Of a DNA stretch of 64,000 nucleotides, positions 26,201-37,995 are shown piece after piece. A program made the position numbers and the translations under genes. Each line of letters starts with the position of its first letter. The first letter of the stretch is position 1. Below the pieces are notes generated by a model. It saw only the letters and a list, made by a program, of their open reading frames with translations, had not been told where the DNA came from and made no database searches. Source of the DNA: Ascaris suum (lineage: Eukaryota; Nematoda; Chromadorea; Rhabditida; Ascarididae); the NCBI GenBank assembly GCA_013433145.1, contig CM024175.1, forward strand, positions 1 through 64,000, given 5' to 3'.

Positions 26201-28700
26201 TACCTCTCCATGTTTACCACCGCCGATAGACATGGCTTTTACTAGTTTTTATGCCTACTTACACAATTCTCGTTAATGCACTAGAGATGCTCACACAGTT
26301 GGAAGTCCCTGTAGAGAAACTTATGTCACAGACATCTCCGCCACTGCGCAAACGTCTAGTGGTAGTGCAAGCACCCTTTTGCGCAACTGCACATGCGTTG
26401 ATAATCGAAACATCTCACAACGCCAATATCCACAGTAAAAAGTCGTGTGATGCAAATGTCTGGAGGCAACCACACTGCAAACGTTCCAGTTGAGAACGAT
26501 GCACAACATTAATGCCCTACGGCGCAAAAGTCCAAAAGCTTTATCCAAGTGCCAACTGCGTCAGGTGCTTTGATAATAATTTATCAGAAGTGTGGTGCTA
26601 TTATGATAACTTCACAAATAGCACGACTTCAAATATCACTACTTGCTATACTTATGTCTCACAAAATAAGAATTCATAGAGAAAAAAACAGAAAAAATAA
26701 CGAAAAAAGGCTAGATTAGAACAGTGCAGAATTATATAAGTCGTTGAGAAAGACTAAAATAGAGAATGGTTTTAAAAAAGTAGAAACATTCGTCGCAAAG
26801 CAAGCTAGAATGGCTTAGATATCTTTCTTCAAGGCAGAGATGGCTCTTTTCAATCGTATAAATATGTTATAATTAATTGACTCTGTGTTATGTTTTATAA
26901 GTTCTACAGCTCCTTCAGTGCAATATTTGCGTTCGTAACTTTGTTTTGACGCAATAATTCATATTTCATTTGTAATCAAAAGCAGTGAAAATATTCAAAT
27001 ATCAAAGCAGCAAACCCAACGGAAGATTATATTCTTTGACGATAAAAAAAACAACCAATTCATTTTCCAAGTCCAAAAATATTGAACACTCAAAATGATT
27101 ATGAGAAATTAAATAGCTCTTTGAAATGAAAATCAATTATATCTTCCTTTATCGAATGTATTATCATTGATGTGAACGGATTATATATCTATATTGTAGC
27201 GATATTCAAAAAAAAAGCATGTGCTCTATGCTGAGATCAGGATAATTTTCATATAGCAATGTTTCTAATAAATTATAATAAATAAATTATTTGAAGCAAC
27301 AATGTCTTCATAGAAATTCTGAAAGGAGTGGATGTTCATGTCGGCCTTTCCATACCTCAACCACGCAACTTTTCAAGTGATCGCCCTATTTTCTGCTATC
27401 AACCCTTCTAGCAAAATCTTGAAATACGCACTTTGACATGTGAAGTAACAGGGGTAAAATTAAAAGAACTCCCTCTTGCCATTCCCCATCCCCCCCCCAC
27501 CCCCCCCCCCAACAAACACTCTCAAAAAAATTAGCTGCACACACTAAGCAACCGAATGAATATGAAATAAGGCGATCATTGGTCGCACTTGAAAAAAATG
27601 CTGATATGAATGACTTCGAAATAATAAGGTGAATAATCAATTAAAATTCATAAAGCATCGCACTAACTCCACAAAAGAAAAAATCGAGCAAACATAGCCA
27701 GTCCTAATACCCCTTTTTTCTCTTGTACTTCGTCCAGCTCAAACACACAGCAAGACTCCCCACCTTTACATACTAAACATAAAATAAGCTTAAAAGATTA
27801 GCCAACGATTAATTTACCCATCGAGAGATTCTTAGACTTTCGAAGCAATTAAAATACCTACGATGCAAGCTCATTTTTGCGAAAATCCTAAACATTTTAT
27901 GTAAATGATTAAAAAAGTGATGCTCGATTTAAAGCATTAAGTTTTAGTGATAAAGAAATGAACCTTTTTTTGCATTAAAAACTTTTAGAAATTAAAAAAA
28001 AAGAACTTTTCCGCATATAAACTGCGAGCTCTTAAAACAACTGAAGGCGCAGACATATCAACAAATAAAGCAATTCAGCAAGCAGCAAAATAACAACGAT
28101 TTCAATAAGAAATCAGTAAATCGAATCACATTTAAGGCGATATTTTCTCGTAAATGAGATATCCAAATTTAGCGTTTCAATCATATATAAAATTGGATGC
28201 CATAAATAAGCAATAATGATAATCAAATCTGAACAAACATGAACATAAACACATAGTCTTAAATATATCCTTCATCATTTATTTTTATCCACCTCCCTCA
28301 TTCTCTCTCCCTCCCCTTCATCGTCGAGCTCATTTCAAAATTTTCAAAAGAAAACCGAAATTTTTCAAAAATGTACCATTTTATTTTAAAAACATTTTTC
28401 TTTTTCTGCAAGCAGAATAGTGTGGAATCCGCTTTGTTCAAATTCTCGTCGATTCTCTCAATCTTGCATTACCTTCGTAAATAAGTCACATTCTTTTCAA
28501 TGCCCTTCTTAAGTTGAACTGTGTAAACCTTTAAGTGTTAATGCAACCGGAGTCCAGAATAAGGCGTTTGTATGTCTGCGATAACCCAGGCAGACGAAGA
28601 ATGTCGCCAGCACAGATCAACGCAGAAACCGCTCTACCTCATGAACATATCCAATCAAGTGATGCCCGACGCTCTCCAGCTCCAGCCTTAGGCAACGACT
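23300..28700. other. Large gene-poor intergenic stretch
   Basis: About 5.4 kb with no exon I can support. A hydrophobic minus-strand frame at 24793-25149 (118 codons) has no splice signals or family signature. A C-homopolymer patch (broken by one A) is at 27490-27510. A modestly GC-richer block at 28540-28740 has no recognised content. Confidence 0.45.
27490..27510. repeat. Poly-C tract
   Basis: 21 bases of C interrupted by a single A. Similar C-rich tracts occur at 45035-45058 and about 49140-49150. Confidence 0.9.
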
Positions 28701-28778
28701 AACTCCCAACTTCCTTAGGGAACCTAAGACAAAATCATATGAAAGAACATGCATCAAATATCGACCACATTGCGACAC

Positions 28779-31700
28779 TCAACGTACAATCTTTTTCGGT
28801 AATAAAGCATTTCGATGTGGACGGTCATCGATGCGTCCACCCCATCGTAATCGAAAATGACCACTTCGCCATGTTATATTCGGATTGAGCAATGCACTTA
28901 GCCAAATAGGGAACGCAGAACCTTCACGATAAAGCCATATGAACAGGAACTGCGCGAACGAGAACGGCAACGAACCATTCTGCAATAAGCGGGTATTTAT
29001 TTACCCTCAAAAACCTAACAGAGAATAAGTTTATTGCACATCCATATATCCGTCCACATTACCTCATTTATACGTATATTAAACAGAGTTAAACTCATCG
29101 AGTAAAAGATCCCTCATAACTGCTGCTGATTTCACCGATAAATTGGAATTTCACTTGGGCATTTAAATAAAAGCGCTCTACCGGTAGTTTATTTTATCAC
29201 ATACCTTGCCGCTTAATCGTATAAAGATTATAAGGAAACAACTGAACGACTTATATGCTATCCTAGCATCCACTGTATCCTCAAGCCTCGCTTATTTTAA
29301 AGAAGCATCAAAACTCAGTATAAACCACACATTTAAATTTCTACATAAACTTCTACCATAAGCCACCTTTACAAATATCAGATTCCAGAAATATTCTTAT
29401 CTGCGAGAGAAAGTTAATAAACAAATCTGATATGTAGATTTACCTGCATGAGATGAATTTGCAAGTAATCGCAAAGAATCCAATAAACGAGATGTCCCAC
29501 TAAGTAACAAGGTACATATAATGCACGAGATGGAAACAGAATAAGAACCGAACAACAGCCAATGATACCCGACACAAAACAATCTTGGAGCGGTTCCAAA
29601 ATTATTGTGTGGCAGCATTGCCAAACGAAGTTTGATCCACCTGAAACTTTGATCCATCTGAAAGAACGTTTGAGACGACTAGCACTAAAATTCAGGGACA
29701 GCCGAAAACATGTTTATGTGGGTTGTTGAGCATCGAATCGCAACACTCCAATCCCATAACGGCATCGTTATAATTGACGATGCATCGAGTATGAATCTCA
29801 ATTGTGCCGAAAATATGCAAAATATGAAATATGTAAGCATAATAAATTCGATCTACATCAAAAATTACACATGCCCTTGTTGCCATCGGAATTGATCAGA
29901 CCAAATGCTTTTTATGTGAAATAACTATCGAATTAAAAAGCAACAATGCTGCGACTATTGTACACTGGAGGCTTTTATCACCAATGATTCTTGGTCCATA
30001 AGGCTACTCTGAAACGACTTCAAGCCGATGTGTAACTATCCCATAAGGCCACTGTAAAGTTATCTCAATCCCGGCTGTAAATAATTACAAATATTCAGCA
30101 AGTGGACCAAAAGTGTATTTAATCGTAATATAAAGGATCGCAAATTTGTCCAAAATGGAAAGAAAAACTGTTAGAATATGAGCTATTCACAGTGCTGTCG
30201 TCATGGTATCTTTCCGTTAAGTCTTCAGTTTCAATAAATCCTTCCTCGACCACACAGTTTTCTTCTGCATAACACCGAGAAAGTAAGACCGATCAGGTTA
30301 GACTTTAAAACATTTATAAACTTGCACAGAATGTGCTAATAGCCATACTTTTCACCTCAAACAGTTCAAAGCTTCCACCTCTTGTTGTAACAACGATGGC
30401 TATTTATTGACCTCGCAAACTATTTCTCCGGAACACATTATGGGAAAGAAAAAATCTCCACGGCGAAAGTCACTCCAAAAGAGTGACCTAATATCCAAAG
30501 CACTTTAAAGACACTTTCCAAGTGCATCTTGCTGGTTCTAGAAATCGACTTTCCATTGTTCAAAATTGCGCCTGTGCACTTCCGCCAGCTATAGCGGAAA
30601 CTTGCCATTTCTGACAAGCGATGGAAAATAATTAAGGTCGGTTCGAAAAGATGCAGTGACCTCCTCCAAAATTTGCATTTCAACTCAAATATGAAAAAAA
30701 CCTTGCCCTCATGTTTTCAATATCTTGTTCTCATGTTATTACCAGCCGACTGAAATTATGGAAATTACATGATCCTGCCGAAAAATGCCACACAGTTCAT
30801 AAACATTTTCAATATAAATTTCTTCTCAAGTAGGGAGTTCTAACTAACCTGTTCCTCATCGAAGGTCGCAGTATTCCACTACTACTGAAAAATCATCCGA
30901 AATCTTAAAAGTGTGTTCACTACTCCTTGCCTCATAAATGTACTTAACATTAACGAGGCCCTCACTACTAGCTGCCAAACCATTCTGGAACGCTGCACTC
31001 CTTTTCAGTCCTCCTATTTTGGTTTCCGATATTACGCTGCTCCTTTTCAGTCCGATATACATATTACGCTGCTAGAGATGCTTCACCTCTATTGCTTTAC
31101 AACAAACTTTACCATCATCCACAGTTACCAAATTACCGCATCTAATTAAATTTCTTGAACAGGGAACAATCTGGAGTGTCACAGTCTCAATAAATAATTG
31201 CGCGCATCAGCATTTCCTTCAAAGACATTTTTCAGCGTGTCCCTCCCCACAGACATAGAATAATTTCAACTCGCCAAAAAATGCTGCATCACAAAGCATG
31301 CTCTGGCACAGCTCCACATTCGTGTTGTCGGAGCTCGGAAACTAGTTCCAACCGATATTATGAATGTAAACACTTCAAACATTCAAACGGCTGCTCAATT
31401 CTTTTCACATCTTCATGCTCCTGTCAACTTTCACCTAGCAAAAATTTTCGCTTCTTTCCTTTCATTGCTGCTTTTCTACTCTCTGCTTTTTCATGCTCTG
31501 TCCGTATGCAATTTATGTTTACTCATAGCTGAATATACGCAATTCGAATAATCGCATTCGTTCGATCTGTGTTAGACTGAAAAAATTCAAGTTTTAAAAG
31601 GAACCAGTCTATCTTTTGACTGAATATGGCGATCACCGACTTTGAAGGACCATGGCACTTTGAATGGTAAGAAGCGATGAAACAAAATCGCCAACACACA

Positions 31701-34633
31701 AAGTGCACATCGAAAACGCTCTACACCACAATATCAGTGTTGTTCATTTTTCGTGCTTGCTTACACAACGAACGATCAAAGCAAAATGCCACTTCTTTAA
31801 ATTGTAATTGCAATTTTGCAATTAATATAAGGTTGGGAAGGCATAATACTGCCATATAAAACCAACAACAGAACCAGTCACAATATTCCCTCAAAGCGGT
31901 ACATTATCCACATAACGCATCTGAAACGTTAATAACTGGAATCACTTCGACTGCTATGATCAAAAACGTATGAACTCACCGACATATCCGTTCACGAAAT
32001 TTCTTCGGATTCGGGCTTGCTCCATTTTGTAGTGCTGGCAGACTTGATATTACACTCCTCCATCCTCTAAATATTATTCCCTATTTATAATAGAAGTCAC
32101 CACTTACTACTACATACTGCTTTTTTATATCAAATAACACCACCACAGAATATATACGACTTCAGCCAATCAATTTGCGAAGAATTCATTATTTTCTCTA
32201 TCAGCATATCAACATCACTGATAATCGGTTATATTCTTAAAGACAGTTGAGGACTTTCATGCAATTTTTTGCTAGAAGATCTATGAAAGTGGAAGGCGGA
32301 GAGGAGAGGAAAAAAGGGATCAAACCAAACTATAAAGCATGAAAACAAACAGCGAAAATCCCATAAAACTGTTCTGATCGTCATCTATATCATATTTGCC
32401 TGCATATTAAAATAAATAAATAAATCAACACAACAGCAGTAAATTTAAAAAAAAAGAACAAACCTTTTAGCGAATGCAACACCGAAGAAATAATCCTGGG
32501 CAAGAAAAGAGCCGAATTTCTGCATTCCTCCAGCTTCTTCTAAAGCACTCTTTCGCATCAACGAAGACATCCCAGTCGAGCAAATAAACCGAAGACAATT
32601 TCCACCCAAATAAATTCGTGCATGACCTGTGCCAAAATATACCTGAAATACATTTCGCTTTTTTAACACTTATTTCACTTATTTAGGTCAATAATATTCG
32701 AAACTTTTTACAGTTGATTTCAAAACGAATAATCAAACAAGCAAATAAATAGACAAAGAATCGAACGGACACACAGATAGACAAACAGACGAACGAATAA
32801 ACAATTGAATAGCAAAGTTCATGCAAACATCAAAAGTAGGAATATTCATACGACGCAACAAAATAAATTGGGCGCAAATTTTTCATTTTTTAGAATTTCA
32901 CCGACAGCAGCCGTCTGACCGTTATACTGCGTCATATGAAGCAGTAATTCCTCATGTTTAATTATTGTTCATTACAATTAATAACATTCGAATCATAGTG
33001 CACCGACTTACTGATAAAGAGCCTCGCCATATCACAGCTGCTTTATCAGGCAGTCAAAAGATATCTGAACTGATCTTCATATCACTATCGCTATATCAAA
33101 GAATCAAACGATCGCTAAACCGATCGCCAAATCTCGGCTGAAGTAGCATTCAATTATTGGGCTTTCCAAAAGGAAAAAAGTTTGCACCAAACATCACTGA
33201 AAACAACATCTATCTGTTAATCCACTTCAGATTATATTTCTGCTGATCAAGTGAAGAGGCGTAGGAGAATGAGAGCTCACGAAATGGAATCCTACGAAAT
33301 AATGGCATCGATAGACAAATTCCAATTTTTATTTCTATTTCTCTGATTGTCCGCATTTCTTCCTCCTGCACATTGCCCAAAACTTCAGAGAAGAAGGAAG
33401 AAGCTTCGCTTTCCATCCTCTCCTTATTGTGCCTCTGTAACTAGACACTTTGTACAATACAACCAGCCACTCGAAAATTGCACACAACGCTGTCAGCCAA
33501 TTTAACGTTCAACAAGGCGACATTAGAATCAATCAAATTATGGAAAAGCTAAGCTCCCACTACCGAAGCAATCGGCCTTTTAAGTTGGACTTCACTATTT
33601 TAAAAGTGACGTGTGCTGCAAATTGAGTAACTTTCGTTCAAAGATAATAATAAAAACCACAACAGATTAACAAGTCTTCTCATCACCTTGCATGGAGTGT
33701 AGGCGAATATTCGATCGCAACTCCTAACCAAATAGTATGTCAGAGTGATCAAACACGATCGCTATCGATCGTAGCCAAATTTGGCCCGAACCACGAGCAC
33801 ATTTTAAAATAACATTCATTAATAAATTCTGAATCAATCAAAAATCCATCACCCAAGAAAAATTCTTTGAAACCAAAGAAATTTTCTGCTCTCTTCAGAT
33901 AAAATCACGGAGCATAAACCGCACATGATCATTTATTCACTTAAAAAATTACCTGTTCAAGGTTGACACCAAAACCAGATCGATTTGCACAGAAAGGCGT
34001 TTGAGTTACAAGCGCAACGTTGTCAGTCATTGCCAGCGCCATATCCATTAACGCATCTTCACGCACTATAAGCAAATAATACGAATTGTAGCTTCATCGC
34101 AAAAGGATGTCTTAAACAGTAATTTCACACATCGTCACCTCTGTAACTGAAGGAACGATACCAATTAGAAGGTCGGAAAATTTTCAAGTGTAAGAAAGAG
34201 TGGCGAATAATAATTTATATATGCCGTCGTATACTATTGGACTTCGCTTGCTTTACGCATCATCATACCCTCAGGCTTTATATATCCGAACTCTTCAACT
34301 AGCTCCTCCCTGCAGAATCAGAGCAGCACTACCAGAGATGCGCAAAGTAAAGGAAAACAATCCCACATCTTCTCAAAAATGAGTAAGACTGATCAAAGAT
34401 TCCTGCAATAAAAATTATACTGTATACATTGAAATGGACGGAAAAAAGTAATACGAAAAAGAGACTAGGACTTACTATATATAGCGCTATCACTGATCAA
34501 AATCAGCGGATATTTTGAAGCTCTATACGCCGGCATCATGTTATTGATTTTTGGATTCAGCCCAAGTGTTCGCCTCCTGTAATAATCCAGTAAGAACACA
34601 GCAAAAAAGAGTTCGGGAGAAGAAATAAACAAA

Positions 34634-34686
<53 letters not shown>

Positions 34687-36714
34687 GTATAAATTCGGTT
34701 ATATATACTGCAAAACATGCATTTTACTATTATAAAACCAATCAGACTCGAAAAAAATTAAAATGCCACATTGCATGCGAAACGCAAGCCTCCGTTATTC
34801 GCGAGTTTTGAGAAGATATCGATTTATACAGACGATTAGTGGTTTTAAAATGAATGAGGTATGCATCATACAGAATCGCAAATTCTCAAAGCGCTGAATT
34901 CAAGTATGGGTACCTATACTTGTAAGCTGTCGTTGGATGCAAAATTACACAACAGTCATCTTACAATTTAAGGTTAGACTTTGTAAAAAAAAGTCAGTGC
35001 TGCATTAGCTCGAATAATTTCACCAGCGAATACAAATTCCCTGGACGAAACACAAACTTTAAGCAATTTGACTGAGTTGGAGAATGGATATTTTCCTACC
35101 CAAAATTTCATAAAATGCAACAACAACACATAGCATTTCATGCACTAATGGCAAAATTAAGGGCGACTGGTGCAGATGAAAGGTTTTACCGGTAAGAAAG
35201 TTTCATTAAGGTGGGAAAAGAAGATGAAGGTATTCGAAAGGACAGCTTAATTAATATGCAGGAAAATTCATTCGAGGTTTACAAGCAATGACAGATCGAA
35301 CAATGCATATTGAAAGTAAATAATGAATAAGCCAAATTAAGATCTCACCGCAAAATATGCGTGCATCAATATGTGGATATTTTGCCATAAGCACTTCGAC
35401 AACCTTTTGCGCCGGATCGATATTGTCGTGTACACAAAACAACAATTCGTACTGAAAACACACACATACTACAACGTGCAATGCATAAAATATAAGCATA
35501 TAACTATAAGCTAAAGTTGTTACTCCAGTACGCCAGCGTTAACGTACTATCAATAGGGTTGAAAAATTAGAACAAAAAACGGGATGGAAGAGGAACAAAA
35601 CGCAAACAGAACCTGAAACCTCCAAGAGATTTAAAACGCTCTGCAACAAGTCTAGAGATCCTTCTAACAAATCCTTAAGCATTGCAAATTATTCTTCGTG
35701 CGATTTGCGAAAAGTGTCCGGAAATAGTATCAGCGGGTGCCACCAGAAGTACGCAAAATTGCGCTGATACAGAAAGGAAGGGTAAGAGATAGTTCCCTCT
35801 CCTCTCTTCCCCATCGGCCATCATAAGGGATTTCCTCCTTTCTATTTACAATTTGTAGATGTTTCATCCCATATCACCGATTAAAAATGATCGATACCGT
35901 CTATTTTTTCATTGCTTGATCAAATTAAAACAGCGTAATCATAAATTTAATCATTTACAGCGACGCAATTTGTGAATGTTTCGTTTTATATCGTCCGTTA
36001 AAAATGATGGATTATCTTATTTTATTTATTTACTTTTATTAGTTATTTAGTTAATGAAGGAAGCACGGATACAAAGGTAACGGGTGGAAAAGTTCTACGT
36101 TCCATGCTGTACGAGTTAAAGAACACAGATCAGGATTATTCCGAATTAAGAAATGGCCAAGTTTATATAACTTCATATTCCGACTGTAACCAATAGTTAA
36201 ATTAAGCCGATGTAATATTAGCAGCTTTCCTGCAACAACCACGACAGAATGCCGACATCCAAATGGATGTGAAAATTCAGTAGTTCTCCTCTGAATTGAT
36301 AGAGCAATGCCAACCTCAGATCCTAACAGCATTTAATGCCCATCGGAAGGATTCGTCTGATCATTAGCTCGAATAACGAAAGGAAAACAAAACGAACATA
36401 TTTCCCCTTTCGATAAACTACAATTTATTGTTGCAAAAGGGTTTCTTATTAGGCAAACACCACCGTCAAAAAATTCGAAAGTATTTGTAATCAATACGTC
36501 ATTGAACATATTCATCACATCCATTTCTTAATCATCCATATAGGCCAACCTTCTCAAAGCAAATCACAACAACAATAACCTTCATTAGCAAATCAAATAA
36601 GACCTACAGTAGGATATTTAAGTCTGAAGAAGCTCTCGAGGTTGAAGAAGAGATTCTCGTCGGTACCAACCAACGGCTTTATTATTGATACTCCGGGCAT
36701 ATCTCTCCTTGGCA
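28779..36714 (-). CDS. cgt: Ceramide glucosyltransferase (glucosylceramide synthase), 8 exons found
   Basis: GT21-family enzyme that transfers glucose from UDP-glucose to ceramide on the cytosolic face of the Golgi, the first step to glycosphingolipids. Minus-strand exons: 36608-36714 ('[10 protein letters not shown]', 'NLESFF'), 35349-35451 ('[13 protein letters not shown]', first aspartates), 34476-34576 ('[11 protein letters not shown]', 'LISDSA', second aspartate), 33953-34065 ('[10 protein letters not shown]'), 32464-32642 ('VYFGTGH', '[10 protein letters not shown]', 'AQDYFF', third aspartate), 30955-31042 (tentative, 'AAFQNG'), 29444-29657 ('[15 protein letters not shown]', carrying the QXXRW motif, then 'EPLQDCF') and 28779-28979 (C-terminus, '[14 protein letters not shown]', TGA at 28779). 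Splice phases agree except at two frameshifts, near 34563 and 29605. The N-terminal membrane-anchor exon was not found. About 365 residues are visible against 394 in the human enzyme. Identity is certain at family level; whether it is an intact gene is not. Confidence 0.92.
34638..34685. repeat. (TA)n microsatellite in a cgt intron
   Basis: About 48 bp of pure AT dinucleotide between the second and third recognised exons of the glucosyltransferase gene. Confidence 0.95.
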
Positions 36715-36719
36715 CTATA

Positions 36720-37780
36720 GGTCGGTGCAATCTGTGCTTCCTGGAATTCTTATATATATAATATGGAATAAATTCCTAACAGCACTATAGCGTTGAAGGC
36801 AGATCTTAAGAACAGCTTCAAGCTTCGAGGCTGTTTGTGCTTGGAAAATAAAATTATTAATGAGGTGAAGAGAAATTTATATTATTCTGTAATTGGTAAT
36901 TAATGTTTCATAATTTTGTAATTAAACATAAAAATCGGTGAGGCATTCAACGAATGTTATTGCGAAAATTAAATCATCACAACGCTTACAATTTCGCTCT
37001 ATATTTAATTATTAAAAAAAGAACGAAGTGAAAACTTAAATAACAAAATAAAGAAAATGATCTAATCTAAAACACGAAATAAAAGTGAAATATTAAAGTA
37101 AAACTAACGCATAACAAATAGCAATTATATGAAGAAGATATAAGGCGGAAACAAAAATGATGCTCATACACGCAAACGGAACCGCGCCATGTGTTACTAT
37201 ATCGGTTAGTAATTGAATGACGTGCATCTGGGGCCATCTAAAAAAAACCTAACATTTACTAATCTTTAAATAACTTCAGAAAAAAAAATTGCCAACATTT
37301 GCCCTTGGTTGGATGCGCTTATTTTTGCTCCTGATCGGCTTCCTCACGATAGTTCACCAATCCTGCTGCATGCCGAGTTTGCAGCGCCGTCGTCACAAAT
37401 AAATTTAATCACAGCCCTCTAAACCTCTATCGTTGTTGACAGGTTAGCATAAAGTCAAAGTAAGCGAAACCTACTTAAGTTTTTGGTGATTTTAAAAGAT
37501 GAAATTGAGTATTTGCAAGTTCGACAAACGGAAGGGAGACAGAGGATATCGAAAGATGCTTTAATGAGGTGCAAGAAAACGGGTCATGAAAAATGTGGCT
37601 AATGAATTGGGGAAAGAACGAGAGCGGAGTGACTAGATAGATACTGATGTCACAAACCTTAAATCTGACTACACTTTTGGTTTACTTCCCCCAACACCAG
37701 AATGACTCCCCCTATGTTCTGCTGTGAATCAGAACAGTTCATCCACTGCAAGTAACTATCGCAAGACTGTAAACAGGTGT
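36720..37780. other. Spacer upstream of the recognised cgt exons
   Basis: The missing first cgt exon, expected to code a signal anchor, should lie here or further upstream on the minus strand. I could not place it. The stretch also holds the tiny plus-strand ORF at 37313. Confidence 0.45.
37313..37402 (+). CDS. Possible 29-residue secreted peptide (signal peptide plus basic tail)
   Basis: ATG at 37313 and TAA at 37400-37402. The product has a textbook signal-peptide core (MRLFLLLIGFLTIV) followed by HQSCC and a short basic tail with a QRRR run. The tail looks like a dibasic processing site of a peptide precursor, but the precursor would be very short. The block is GC-richer than its flanks and sits between cgt and the next minus-strand gene. 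No family was recognised. Chance is a real alternative, and it could also be one exon of a larger gene. Confidence 0.3.
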   Translation: MRLFLLLIGFLTIVHQSCCMPSLQRRRHK

Positions 37781-37784
37781 ACGC

Positions 37785-37926
37785 TCAATGCTGCTCGAAC
37801 GCACGAAGGTCTCCAGTATCATGAGATTCGATCTTCTGAAGCTTGAACTTCCCGCTCTGTATTTAAATCATTCCTTTCAAACTGAGGCATAAGATATTTT
37901 TAGACTAGAGAATTCTAAGCACTGTA

Positions 37927-37995
<69 letters not shown>

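Noticed and set aside
31627..31673. Plus-strand first-exon look-alike (ATGGCGATCACC... ending at GTAAGA), with a minus-strand frame that loosely aligns to cgt
   Set aside because: It lies inside a cgt intron, has no partner exon, and the alternative cgt exon at 30955-31042 fits the splice phases better.
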